64,000 nucleotides of DNA from Iningainema tapete BLCC-T55 (lineage in GTDB: Bacteria > Cyanobacteriota > Cyanobacteriia > Cyanobacteriales > Nostocaceae), in assembly GCF_014698965.1 (NCBI RefSeq), contig NZ_JACXAE010000063.1, positions 54,788 through 118,787 on the forward strand. Reading direction: 5' to 3'. This document shows, piece by piece, positions 1 to 8,669 of the stretch (position 1 is the first letter of the stretch; each line of letters begins with the position of its first letter). The notes under the pieces were generated by a model. The model had not been told where the DNA came from and did no database searches. It worked only from the letters and a program-made list of their open reading frames with translations. The translations under genes were made by a program, and so were the position numbers.

Positions 1-1
1 C

Positions 2-763
2 GGGGGAAAACTGCCTATTCGGCTATACCGCCCGAAGGAGGGTAAGCTACCAGTTCTAGTCTACTATCATGGTGGCGGATTTAACAAGGGTGATCTAAAT
101 AGCCACGATGCCGCACTGCGTTCCCTTGCTAATCGCGCTGGTTGTTTAATTGTAGCTGTTGATTATCGTCGCACCCCAGAACATCAGTTTCCAGCGCAGA
201 TTGATGATGCCTTTACTACGTTAAAGTGGGTAGCAGAAAATGCAGCACGCATCGGGGCTAATGCTGAGAAAATTGCTGTGGGAGGCGATAGTGTAGGCGG
301 TAATTTAGCAGCGGTAACTGCCATGCGATCACGTGATCAAAAAGGACCAAAACTTGTCTTTCAACTGTTGATGTACCCCGTGACTGATGTTACCCTCAGT
401 TCCCAATCTTGGCAGGAATTTGCCAACGGACCGTGGTTAACTAGGGATGGCGAGTACGAAGGATTCCACAAGCTGTATTTACCTGCGGGTATCGATCCTA
501 AGCAACCCTACGTTTCCCCTCTGTTCGCACCAAACTTAAAAGGGTTGCCCCCAGCATTAGTTGTTGATGGTGAATTTGATCCCTACCGTGATGAAGGTCA
601 AACTTACGCTAAGCGCTTGCAAGCGGCTGGTGTTCCTGTGACAGCAACAGTTTACCCTGGCATGATTCATGATTTTTTCCTCATGGCAGGAGCCACTGAT
701 GCAGGTAAGCGATTGATTCAACAGTCTGCTAGTGCCTTGCAAAATGCCTTTGGCAGTATATGA
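2..763 (+). CDS. alpha/beta hydrolase (HSL-type esterase/lipase), 5' end outside window
   Basis: This is the C-terminal part of a hormone-sensitive-lipase-type esterase, which hydrolyses ester bonds of small acyl substrates. The reading frame is open from base 2, so the true start lies upstream. Translated from base 2 it shows the HGGGF oxyanion-hole motif near residue 24, the nucleophile elbow GDSVGG near residue 95, an acidic residue in DGEFDPYRDEG and the final His in MIHDFF. The order and spacing fit an intact triad (Ser-Asp-His). The internal GTG at 278 would cut off the oxyanion loop and is not a plausible start. The physiological substrate cannot be told from sequence. Confidence 0.88.
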   Translation, partial: GGKLPIRLYRPKEGKLPVLVYYHGGGFNKGDLNSHDAALRSLANRAGCLIVAVDYRRTPEHQFPAQIDDAFTTLKWVAENAARIGANAEKIAVGGDSVGGNLAAVTAMRSRDQKGPKLVFQLLMYPVTDVTLSSQSWQEFANGPWLTRDGEYEGFHKLYLPAGIDPKQPYVSPLFAPNLKGLPPALVVDGEFDPYRDEGQTYAKRLQAAGVPVTATVYPGMIHDFFLMAGATDAGKRLIQQSASALQNAFGSI

Positions 764-793
764 GTGATGCGCAAATACTATGCTTATGACCAA

Positions 794-825
794 AAATCTC
801 ACCACCGTAAATGGAGGTGAGATTT
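794..825. terminator. hairpin between convergent genes
   Basis: A 10-bp perfect inverted repeat (AAATCTCACC at 794-803, GGTGAGATTT at 816-825) sits between the convergent esterase and peroxiredoxin genes. The T-rich 3' arm and the position fit a bidirectional terminator. Confidence 0.6.
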
Positions 826-841
826 GTGCTCAATTCAAAAC

Positions 842-1480
842 TTACTTGTTGGGTTGTGGAGTCATCCGCAGGTAGGGTTTAATTTCCTGATATCCTTTGG
901 GGAATTTCTCCTTGAGTACTTCGGGATCTTTAAGTGAGGGGACAATCACGCAATCATCGCCGTCTTTCCAGTCTGCTGGTGTCGCTACGCTGTAGTTGTC
1001 GGTTAATTGCAGTGAGTCAATTACGCGCAAAATCTCATCAAAGTTACGTCCGGTGCTGGGAGGATAGGTTAAGCTCAAACGCAGTTTCTTGTTAGGATCG
1101 ATGATGAAGACGGTACGCACTGTTAACATTGCGTTGGCGTTGGGGTGGATCATGTCGTAAAGATCGGAAACTTTACGATCTGCGTCTGCCAAGATGGGGT
1201 AGTTGAGGGAGGCGTTCTGAGTTTCCTCGATGTCTCCTATCCATCCTTTGTGAGATTCAACGTCATCAACGCTCAGAGCGATCGCCTTGACGTTACGCTT
1301 GTCAAATTCTGGCTTCAACTTAGCAACTGTCCCTAGTTCGGTTGTGCAAACAGGTGTGAAGTCTGCGGGGTGAGAGAACAAGACTACCCAGCTATCGCCT
1401 GCCCAATCGTAAAAGTTTATGTCGCCGTGTGAAGATGCTTGGGTAAAGTTCGGTACTGTATCACCTAGACGGAGAGCCAT
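842..1480 (-). CDS. 1-Cys peroxiredoxin (Prx6 type)
   Basis: This thiol peroxidase reduces hydrogen peroxide and organic hydroperoxides in the cytosol. The 212-residue length is normal for the Prx6/1-Cys class. The peroxidatic cysteine lies in the PVCTTE motif at about residue 45, preceded by the FSHPADFTP strand-loop. The long C-terminal dimerisation domain typical of Prx6 (KDGDDCVIVPSL, then PYLRMTPQP) is present. The start is the first ATG and is followed at once by the conserved LRLGDTVPNF. It stands alone, convergent with the esterase gene. Family assignment is firm; the electron donor is not shown. Confidence 0.93.
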   Translation of the reverse strand: MALRLGDTVPNFTQASSHGDINFYDWAGDSWVVLFSHPADFTPVCTTELGTVAKLKPEFDKRNVKAIALSVDDVESHKGWIGDIEETQNASLNYPILADADRKVSDLYDMIHPNANAMLTVRTVFIIDPNKKLRLSLTYPPSTGRNFDEILRVIDSLQLTDNYSVATPADWKDGDDCVIVPSLKDPEVLKEKFPKGYQEIKPYLRMTPQPNK

Positions 1481-1619
1481 GTGAGTTTCCCTGTGGTCAA
1501 AATGCCATGTGTATTATACTTTGCCATCATGACATATATCCCCGGTTCACCGATTGAGCTTGGGCTGTTTGCAACAAAATTTTAAGATGTGCAACATATC
1601 ACAAGAAACTGAGTTAAGA

Positions 1620-2810
1620 TTATAACCCTGATTTGGATAAAATTTGTTGATATGCCAGGATCATTTGACTGGCGATCGCATCCCAACTGTAATGTTTCAA
1701 TGCATATTCTTGAGCGTTTAATCCCCGTCGATGACGTTCTTCCGGATTTTGCAAAGCGTTTCGCAGTAACTCAAAAACTGCTTGCACATCTGTGGCGCCT
1801 ATCCATCCCGACTCACTTTCAAGCACTTCTTGACAAATATGTACTTGGTCGGATATAATAACAGGCTTTCCTGCTACCATCGCTTCGGCTACGGCAATAC
1901 CAAAGTTTTCGTAGTAGGATGGCAAAACAAATAAGTCAGCAGCTTGCAATAGGGCAGACTTTAATTCACCAGAGACAAAACCAGTGATGGTAGAGTGCGA
2001 TCGTAAGGGAGAATTCTGGATCTGCAATTTGATCTTCTTCTCGTAATTTGGATCTTGAGGATTAGTACCAGCTAAGACAAAGTGAAAATTCAACCCTTGC
2101 TCTAAAAGCTTGGATAAAGCTGGAATTAACAAATCCAACCCCTTTTTCGGATCGATGCGCGACATAAACAGCACCAAAGGCACATCCTCTGCTATCACAA
2201 ACTGACTCCGCACCACACTTCCCCCCTTCTTAAGGGGGGACTGAGGGGGGTTCACACCCAAAGGAATCACCAAATCTCGCGTAGTTACACCAAATCTTTC
2301 GGAGATTTTCGCCTCCTGAACACTAGTAAAATGAATTGCCCCTGCACCAGCTAAATTGGGACGTTCTAAAAGTGCGGCATATAGCTGTTTTAGCTGCCTT
2401 TTTTTGCGTAAATCAGCTGGATCGAGAGTTCCCAAAGGACGCAGAATGTAAGGTAGTTTTTGCCGACGACACACAGTTGCCGCAAAACTACTTACAGGGG
2501 AGAATAAAGCGTGAATATGGGCTAAGTCAAACTCGTGGGCGTGATGATTTAACCACTTTAATAAGTCAAGAGAAAATTTGTAGCGACGAAACGGGGCGCA
2601 ACGGAAGTAAATTATTTGATAGCCATCCTGTTGCACTGGGGAATTGAGGGGAACATCCAAAGGTTTTTGATCTATATCGCCATTACTGTCGGTTGTGAGA
2701 ACTGTGACTTCCACTCCTGCCCGTGCCAATGCTGGTGCTAGTCCTAGTACCATTTGACTAGGACCACCGTAAATTAAAGAAATTGAAGGGACAATTTGCA
2801 GGATGCGCAT
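1620..2810 (-). CDS. glycosyltransferase family 4 (group 1)
   Basis: A GT-B fold retaining glycosyltransferase of 396 residues, probably adding a sugar from a nucleotide-sugar donor during surface polysaccharide synthesis. Visible are the N-terminal IYGGPSQMVLGLAPALARAG acceptor-side motif, the domain linker with VLFMSRIDPKKGLDLL, and the C-terminal ENFGIAVAEAMVAGKPVI (EX7E region) used for donor binding. Residues around 190-202 (PPQSPLKKGG) come from a repeat inserted in frame between the two Rossmann domains. More polysaccharide genes follow after the 2.9-9 kb island, so this gene may be the near end of that block. Donor and acceptor are unknown. Confidence 0.88.
   Translation of the reverse strand: MRILQIVPSISLIYGGPSQMVLGLAPALARAGVEVTVLTTDSNGDIDQKPLDVPLNSPVQQDGYQIIYFRCAPFRRYKFSLDLLKWLNHHAHEFDLAHIHALFSPVSSFAATVCRRQKLPYILRPLGTLDPADLRKKRQLKQLYAALLERPNLAGAGAIHFTSVQEAKISERFGVTTRDLVIPLGVNPPQSPLKKGGSVVRSQFVIAEDVPLVLFMSRIDPKKGLDLLIPALSKLLEQGLNFHFVLAGTNPQDPNYEKKIKLQIQNSPLRSHSTITGFVSGELKSALLQAADLFVLPSYYENFGIAVAEAMVAGKPVIISDQVHICQEVLESESGWIGATDVQAVFELLRNALQNPEERHRRGLNAQEYALKHYSWDAIASQMILAYQQILSKSGL
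2219..2252. repeat. GC-rich palindromic repeat inserted in frame in a glycosyltransferase gene
   Basis: CCCCCCTT (2221-2228) and AAGGGGGG (2232-2239) form a hairpin, followed by a second G-run at 2244-2250. On the coding strand it reads PPQSPLKKGG. The same kind of sequence recurs twice in a noncoding setting at about 33645-33704, which supports a mobile repeat origin for this stretch of the protein. Confidence 0.75.
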
Positions 2811-2991
2811 TATTTGTTAGGAGTTAGGTGTTAAGATCACACCATATAATAAAAGATACTCTATCTAACTCCGAAGCGTCACTTAAATTTTTACAAAGAG
2901 CGATATTGCCGAAAAAGCTGGAAAGCTGCATACTCAAGGTGTATCAAAGCTTGAATGAAAATGTCAGCCCTGTGATTTCTCATTAGGTCAA

Positions 2992-4590
2992 ATGAGCGAT
3001 AATACTCAAACCCGAAAAATCTTGCTGTTGTCAGCAAATCCTAGAGGTACAAGTAAGCTTCGTCTGGATGAGGAGATGCGCGAAATTAAAGAGGGGTTAA
3101 GACGGTCAAAAAAGCGTGACCTGTATTTAATAAATACAGCAGAAGCAGTACGCTACAGGGACATACACAGAGCTATTCTGGACTATGAACCACATATTAT
3201 TCACTTTTGTGGGCATGGGGCTGGAGAAGAAGGCTTGGCATTTGAAGATGAGATGGGTAAAGTAAAGTTAGTTGATGCAGATGCAATAGCCGGATTATTT
3301 CAACTATTCGCTGACCAAGTTGAGTGTATTGTCCTCAATGCTTGTTACTCAAAGTATCAGGCAGAAGAGATAGCTAGACATATTAACTATGTGGTAGGCA
3401 TGAGTCAAGCAATTCAAGATCAAGCAGCAATTGAATTTGCTGTGGGTTTCTATGATGCACTGGGAGCAGGTAGAAATTATGAGTTTGCCTATAAACTGGG
3501 TTGTAATGCGATTCCAATGGCAGGAATACCACAGGAGTTAATACCTCAACTTATCGTCAAAAGTAATTTACCCATATTATATAAGGAACCAACAACAAAC
3601 ATATATATTGAACGACCTCCTATTGAAGAGAAATGTTACAAAGCAATTTTGCAACCTGGTGCGCTCATTCGGATTAAAGCTCCTCAGAGGATGGGAAAAA
3701 CATTGCTGTTAGAGAAATTGCTCGACTATGCTAGAGAGCAGGGTTATCAGACAGCTAAATTAGATTTGAACCAAGCTGACCGTAATACCCTGACTAGCTT
3801 GAAAAGTTTTTTGCAATGGTTATGCGTCGATGTTTCTGACCGTTTAGAACTAGATGTAAAGGTGAATGACTATTGGCTAGAGAGTATCGGAATAAATACA
3901 AGCTGTACTCGTTATTTTGAAAAATATTTATTAGCAAATATTGATAGTCCTTTGGTCTTTGCCATAGATAATTTTGAGCGACTCTTTAAATGTGAAAATA
4001 TTTTCTCCGAATTTTGCTTACTCCTGCGAAGTTGGTATGAAACTGCTAAGCAAGGAGACAGAATGGGGAAAATTTGGAAAAAACTTAGGTTAGTGGTGGT
4101 TAATTCCACTGAAGTATATCCTACCCTAGATACCAATCGCTCACCGTTTAATGTTGGGTTGGCAATTGAGTTACCTGAATTTAACCAGCAGCAAGTGGAA
4201 GAAATGACTCATCTGTATGAATTAGATGGAGAATTGAAAGAAGATGGATTGAGTCAGCTGATGGGGTTGGTTGGAGGACATCCTTACTTGGTACAAGAGG
4301 CGATCGCTAACCTCAAAACTCAGCAAATGACTTTAGAGGAACTATTGAAACTTGCACCGACAGAACAGGGAATCTTTAGCCACCATCTGCGACAACAATT
4401 AGGATGTTTACAGGATGATTCTCAGCTAGAATCAGCTTATAAAAAAGTGGTAATGACGAATGAAACTGTGCGACTTAATCCGGAAATTACGTTCAAACTG
4501 CACAGTATAGGTTTGGTGAAAATTGTTCGTAATGATTGTGTTCCTAGCTGCGATTTATATCGTCAGTATTTTTCAGTGCATCTGGGGTGA
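2992..4590 (+). CDS. CHAT-domain protease fused to an AAA-like NTPase
   Basis: A 532-residue protein. Residues about 7-180 form a CHAT domain (caspase-like peptidase): the catalytic His is in HFCGHG (His75) and the Cys in LNACYS (Cys118), both conserved. Residues about 195-525 form a STAND/AAA_35-like NTPase: P-loop APQRMGKT at 230-237, Walker-B-like LVFAIDNFERLF, then GGHPYLVQEAI as in this cyanobacterial NTPase family. CHAT proteases in other systems are switched on by partners and cleave proteins; here the target is unknown. The stop is 3 bp before the next start, so the pair is almost certainly one operon. The start is the first ATG with a weak upstream AGG. No TPR or WD40 sensor repeats are fused, unusual for this class, so sensing may lie in the neighbour. 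Confidence 0.87.
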   Translation: MSDNTQTRKILLLSANPRGTSKLRLDEEMREIKEGLRRSKKRDLYLINTAEAVRYRDIHRAILDYEPHIIHFCGHGAGEEGLAFEDEMGKVKLVDADAIAGLFQLFADQVECIVLNACYSKYQAEEIARHINYVVGMSQAIQDQAAIEFAVGFYDALGAGRNYEFAYKLGCNAIPMAGIPQELIPQLIVKSNLPILYKEPTTNIYIERPPIEEKCYKAILQPGALIRIKAPQRMGKTLLLEKLLDYAREQGYQTAKLDLNQADRNTLTSLKSFLQWLCVDVSDRLELDVKVNDYWLESIGINTSCTRYFEKYLLANIDSPLVFAIDNFERLFKCENIFSEFCLLLRSWYETAKQGDRMGKIWKKLRLVVVNSTEVYPTLDTNRSPFNVGLAIELPEFNQQQVEEMTHLYELDGELKEDGLSQLMGLVGGHPYLVQEAIANLKTQQMTLEELLKLAPTEQGIFSHHLRQQLGCLQDDSQLESAYKKVVMTNETVRLNPEITFKLHSIGLVKIVRNDCVPSCDLYRQYFSVHLG

Positions 4591-4593
4591 ATC

Positions 4594-7050
4594 ATGGTTG
4601 ACGAATATATCTTTTCTGGAAGTCTACCTGAAAATGCCAGCACCTATGTTAAGCGGGTAGCTGATGACGAATTGTATGAAGCGCTTACAGCAGGAAAGTT
4701 TTGTTATGTTTTGAATTCAAGACAAAGTGGAAAATCAAGCTTGCGCGTGAGAATAATGAGCCGCTTGAGTGAGGCTGGCGTAGAATGTGCATCTATTGAT
4801 TTGTCATCTGTCAGTATTCAGAGTGCTACACAAGAAAATTGGTATGCAGATTTGATTGTTAAGCTAATTGATAGCTTTGCTCTGGATGTTGATTTCAAAG
4901 AATGGTGGGAAAAGAACCAGTTAAACTCATCGTTGCTGCGATTTCACAATTTTATAGAAAAGAAACTGCTTGTTGAAATTAGGGAAAATATTGTTATTTT
5001 CATTGATGAGATTGATAGTGTTCTCAGTCTCAACTTCCCCACTGATGACTTTTTTGCCTTTGTTCGTGCCTGCCACAATCAGCGTGTCGATAATCCCGAA
5101 TACAATCGCCTAACTTTTTGTTTGTTAGGAGTAGCATCGCCAAGCAATTTGATCAAAGATAAAAATCGCACTCCATTTAATATTGGTAGAGCCATCACTC
5201 TTAAGGGCTTTCAATTACACGAAGCCGAGCCGTTAGAAAAGAGTTTACGGGGAAAATTTGGTAATCCCCAAGCGATAATGAAGGAAATCTTGGATTGGAC
5301 GGGTGGACAACCATTTCTGACGCAAAAGCTGTGTCAGTTCATGATTGAGGAATCTGAGAAGGAAAATTTTTGCACTGTTGAACAGGTGGTGCGATCTCGT
5401 ATCATTGAGAATTGGGAATCTCAAGATGAACCAGAGCATTTGCGAACTATTCGCGACAGAATTCTTAGAGATGAGCAACGTGCTGGATATCTGCTGGAAT
5501 TATATCAACAAATTCGGCTTACAGAGGGGCAATCTGAGATTACAGGAGATGATACTCCAGAACAAAGCGATTTACAGCTTGCAGGGTTAGTTGTTAAGCA
5601 ACAGAATAAGTTAAGAGTTTACAACCCCATCTATCAAGAGGTTTTTGATCAAAATTGGATTGAAACTCAATTAAGGAATTTGCGCCCCTACTCTGAGAAT
5701 TTCAGATTTTGGGTTGCTTCTGGCGGTAAAGATGAATCGAGATATTTGCGGGGAAAGGCGTTACAGGATGCACTGGAATGGGCGAAAGATAAAAGTTTAA
5801 GTTACCAAGATAGGCAGTTTCTTGCAGCTAGTCAAACAAAGGAAAGAGAAGAGGACATAGCTGCTAAAGAAAAAGAAGCAGTATTAGAGAGAGAGATAAA
5901 AGATAAGGAAGCAGCACAAAAAAGGAATCAGGTACTGACTGAGGCTAATCAGAAAGCTCAAAAGCGGATTCGCATTGGAAGTGTTGTTTTAATTGTGACT
6001 TTGTTGGGAGCAGCCATCTCAGGAATACTGGCATTAGCTACTCTTAAACGTATCGAAGAACAGGCTCACAATCTCTCAGCGTTATCTAACCTAAGTGGAG
6101 AACTCCACAGCAAGAATAGGCAATTTGAAGCAGATGAAGTCAGGAGACAAATAGGTCTATCTTATGCAATTAAAGAAAACTATAAACTTCAACAAGCGCT
6201 ACTGTTAAGTGGGATCGCCTTTGCATATCAGAAGCTGGAACGATCTGAAGATGCCAAACAAAAAATTCAAGACAGCATGAAACTATTACAGGAAGAAGAC
6301 ATAAAAAATTCTCCTCAAAAAGATGAAGTTACCATCCATGTCTTAAACATACAAGGCACATTACTAAAAGAACAAGATAACAATACTGAGGCAATAGAAG
6401 CTTACACAAAAGCCTTCCACTTACTTAAATCAAATAGCTCCCAACTTAACCCTTTAAATCGGAATACGCAAATTATCAACACAAACACTGTGGAATCAGT
6501 CCATCGGGGATTAATTCAGTTGCTTTCTACCATACCGACTCAAGGCAATGACTTGTTGAGTAAGGTTAGAGAATCTTTAAAAGAGTATTATTACATTGAA
6601 CTACATCATCTACTGGCAAATAAGAAGTGGGAGGCGGCTGATACGCTAACATCAAAGCTCATGCTTCATATTAGGAAGAAAGAAGAAAAAGTTTACTTGG
6701 ATATTGAAGATCTAAATAAATTTTCCTGCAAAGACCTGCAAACAATCGACCAAGATTGGAAAAATAGCTCAAAGGGACGTTTTGGTTTTGGAGTGCAAAA
6801 GCAAATTTGGCTGGACACAGGAAACCGACCACAGGAATACAATAAGGAAAATTACACCAATTTTCTCTCAAGGACAGGATGGTATGATAGGGAGAGGGAT
6901 ATTTTTCTGAGCTATGAGGAAGTGATCGATAAAATCCAAAACAGTAACTACCAGCTACGGGGAACCTTACCAACTCACAGCAGTAGGAACCGTTTCAACC
7001 CATTACAGCAATCTTTTCTCGCACACTTGTCTGTAAACTGTAAGATATAG
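4594..7050 (+). CDS. AAA-like NTPase - membrane helix - helical repeats - GUN4 domain fusion
   Basis: An 818-residue multidomain protein. Residues 1-365 are an AAA_35-like NTPase (P-loop NSRQSGKSS about 41-49; Walker B IVIFIDEID about 133-141; GGQPFLTQKLCQ about 237-248). Residues 413-460 are a charged, likely coiled-coil stretch, 461-483 a single hydrophobic membrane helix, and 490-640 TPR-like helices. Residues about 664-818 are a GUN4 domain, recognised by LHHLLANKKWEAADTLT, the SCKDLQTIDQDW stretch, GRFGFGVQKQIW and the closing TGWYDRERDIFLSY. GUN4 binds protoporphyrin and stimulates Mg-chelatase in chlorophyll synthesis; as a fused domain it probably acts as a ligand-sensing or binding module. 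It sits 3 bp after the CHAT-NTPase gene. Domain calls are firm; the combined function is inference. Confidence 0.87.
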   Translation: MVDEYIFSGSLPENASTYVKRVADDELYEALTAGKFCYVLNSRQSGKSSLRVRIMSRLSEAGVECASIDLSSVSIQSATQENWYADLIVKLIDSFALDVDFKEWWEKNQLNSSLLRFHNFIEKKLLVEIRENIVIFIDEIDSVLSLNFPTDDFFAFVRACHNQRVDNPEYNRLTFCLLGVASPSNLIKDKNRTPFNIGRAITLKGFQLHEAEPLEKSLRGKFGNPQAIMKEILDWTGGQPFLTQKLCQFMIEESEKENFCTVEQVVRSRIIENWESQDEPEHLRTIRDRILRDEQRAGYLLELYQQIRLTEGQSEITGDDTPEQSDLQLAGLVVKQQNKLRVYNPIYQEVFDQNWIETQLRNLRPYSENFRFWVASGGKDESRYLRGKALQDALEWAKDKSLSYQDRQFLAASQTKEREEDIAAKEKEAVLEREIKDKEAAQKRNQVLTEANQKAQKRIRIGSVVLIVTLLGAAISGILALATLKRIEEQAHNLSALSNLSGELHSKNRQFEADEVRRQIGLSYAIKENYKLQQALLLSGIAFAYQKLERSEDAKQKIQDSMKLLQEEDIKNSPQKDEVTIHVLNIQGTLLKEQDNNTEAIEAYTKAFHLLKSNSSQLNPLNRNTQIINTNTVESVHRGLIQLLSTIPTQGNDLLSKVRESLKEYYYIELHHLLANKKWEAADTLTSKLMLHIRKKEEKVYLDIEDLNKFSCKDLQTIDQDWKNSSKGRFGFGVQKQIWLDTGNRPQEYNKENYTNFLSRTGWYDRERDIFLSYEEVIDKIQNSNYQLRGTLPTHSSRNRFNPLQQSFLAHLSVNCKI

Positions 7051-7533
7051 GCGTTCCAGTTAGTTGTAACAATATTTTTACAAAAGCACTTTCTACGCAT
7101 TCACAGGCATTTGGGCAATTTCGATACCTGCTATTGTCATCAAAACCTGATCAAATATTATCAAACAACTGCATTGCTATTTTGGGGTCATAGCAGTTCG
7201 CCATAACAAACTTATCAGCGACTGCTTGGACTTAGGTGGTTAAAGGTTCCCATTCTGCCCAAGGTAATCGCATTTGCCCTGGCAATGCTTTTGTGCTCTT
7301 AGCTTTAATCACTTTGGGAAGCTCACATTTTGCAATATGCTGTCACCACCGACAATTTAAATCGCACCGCGAGTAGCCCAAGTCCACTCAAGTGGACTGT
7401 AGAATCATGTTTAGTCCATTTGAGTGGTCTTCAACTATGATCCAGAAAATTTATTCTCTGGCGGGATATCGGACAGGTGCAAGATGTTAGTGGGTACAAT
7501 GTTATCTTTTGTCCAAATGATTTTCCGTTCTGA
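7051..7533. other. noncoding stretch with repeats and a possible decayed coding fragment
   Basis: No intact gene was found over 480 bp. A perfect hairpin AGTCCACT/AGTGGACT lies at 7381-7398 and a diverged second unit follows at 7411-7430. The minus strand between about 7336 and 7230 reads open and protein-like (ending LPWAEWEPLTT, stop), but I do not recognise it. The block looks like degraded DNA between the NTPase operon and the Rpn-like pseudogene. Confidence 0.5.
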
Positions 7534-8098
7534 TTGTACTCAGGTAACGACGACGAGGTTCCACACTACCAGTTTGCCAAAGATTATCTGAAGGAATTAC
7601 TATCGCCATTGGGTACAGTAGAACCTAGTCGCAAGCTAGCAGAAGAAATCCGAGAAATTGATGTTTACTACCCACTATCACTTCCACCGACTATCCCAGG
7701 GCAAGCGTTGGGATTACTGTGGCGATTCGCAGCTACATCAGCACTATTTGAACCCTTTCGCAATGCGGTAAAAACAACTGAAGTTCTTAGTTACATGAGC
7801 AAACTATTTGATGTTTATGCTCAAATGGAACGGCAAGCTAAAAGTGATCGCACACCCTGAGAAGATTCTTTACCCCGTCTTTGGATTCTCTCCCCTACTG
7901 CTTCCGAATTTTCTTTAGACGGGTTTGGAACTAAAATGAATGAAGATAACTGGTTACCTGGTATTCATTTTTTTGGGAAAACATGGTGGGGGGGCGGTGC
8001 TAGCAATCCATCAATTACTAGTGACTGAAGAAACTTTGTGGTTGCGAATATTAGGCAAAGACAGACGCAATCCACCTAAGAATAAATTCTTAGGCTAA
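7534..8098 (+). pseudogene. decayed Rpn/DUF4351-family gene (PD-(D/E)XK-type), frameshifted and truncated
   Basis: The first segment (7534-7860, TTG start if any) matches the N-terminal half of the cyanobacterial Rpn/DUF4351 family (HYQFAKDYLKELLSPLG, EIREIDVYYPLS, ALGLLWRFAA, FEPFRNAV). It runs to a stop at 7858. The expected continuation is in another frame (LPRLWILSPTASE, DGFGTKMNEDNWLPG from about 7870). After a G-run near 7990 it shifts again to AIHQLLVTEETLWLRILGK, ending at 8098. Two frameshifts are therefore needed to rebuild the family pattern, and the C-terminal part is missing. Family members are linked to nuclease-fold, transposon-associated proteins. It lies between palindromic repeats. 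Confidence 0.72.
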
Positions 8099-8102
8099 TA
8101 GC

Positions 8103-8172
8103 TGAACTCGGCTGAAGCCGACTAGAACTTTCTAGAGTTTAGTCCGTTTTAACGGACTTAAGCTTTAAGCCC
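8103..8172. repeat. compound palindromic repeat
   Basis: Three successive hairpins: TCGGCT/AGCCGA (8108-8121), TAGA/TCTA (about 8123-8134) and AGTCCGTT/AACGGACT (8141-8158). The last is of the same design as the 7381-7398 hairpin on the other side of the pseudogene, so the two repeats bracket it. Confidence 0.7.
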
Positions 8173-8249
8173 TTACCTTCGTCAAGGCTTTGGTGCTAGG
8201 AGAATGTTTTGAGGTAGCATGGAAGCAGAAAACATTAGTATTGATAAGT

Positions 8250-8669
8250 ATGTCTGCTAAAGATGTCTTTCATGAAGTTGTCAAGAGAGCTTTACAGAAG
8301 GACGGTTGGCAGATTACTGACGATCCGCTCTCTATCAGTGTGGGTGGTGTAAAGATGTCAATTGATTTGGCAGCAGAAAAGTTGATTGCGGCAGAACGAG
8401 AAGGTAAAAAAATTGCTGTTGAAGTCAAAAGCTTTCTAGAGAAGTCGTCTGCTATCTCGGAATTCCACACGGCATTAGGGCAATTTATCAACTATAGAGC
8501 GGCATTGAGGCGGCGAGAGCCAGAGCGTGTTTTGTACTTAGCAGTGCCTCTGACAACTGACAAAACATTTTTTCAACTTGATTTTCCCAAAGCAATGGTG
8601 GAGGAAAATCAGGTCAAAATGATTATTTATGATGCAGAGCGTGAGGTGATTGTCGAATGGAGAAATTAG
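8250..8669 (+). CDS. xisH: XisH-family protein (PD-(D/E)XK-like fold)
   Basis: The 139-residue protein matches XisH, first known as one of the factors controlling excision of the fdxN element in Anabaena heterocysts. Its opening SAKDVFHEVVKRALQKDGW is diagnostic. A D39 ... E58-x-K60 arrangement (SIDLA, VEVK) is the nuclease-fold signature of the family. The ATG at 8250 was chosen because the family starts here; the TTG at 8190 adds residues with no family match. The gene overlaps xisI by 13 bp, implying translational coupling. Many cyanobacteria carry several xisHI pairs unrelated to fdxN, so excision activity here is not implied. Confidence 0.9.
   Translation: MSAKDVFHEVVKRALQKDGWQITDDPLSISVGGVKMSIDLAAEKLIAAEREGKKIAVEVKSFLEKSSAISEFHTALGQFINYRAALRRREPERVLYLAVPLTTDKTFFQLDFPKAMVEENQVKMIIYDAEREVIVEWRN

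Noticed and set aside
8190..8249. Upstream TTG start for XisH adding 20 residues
   Set aside because: XisH proteins start at the MSAKDVFHEVV-type sequence; the extra residues have no family match.
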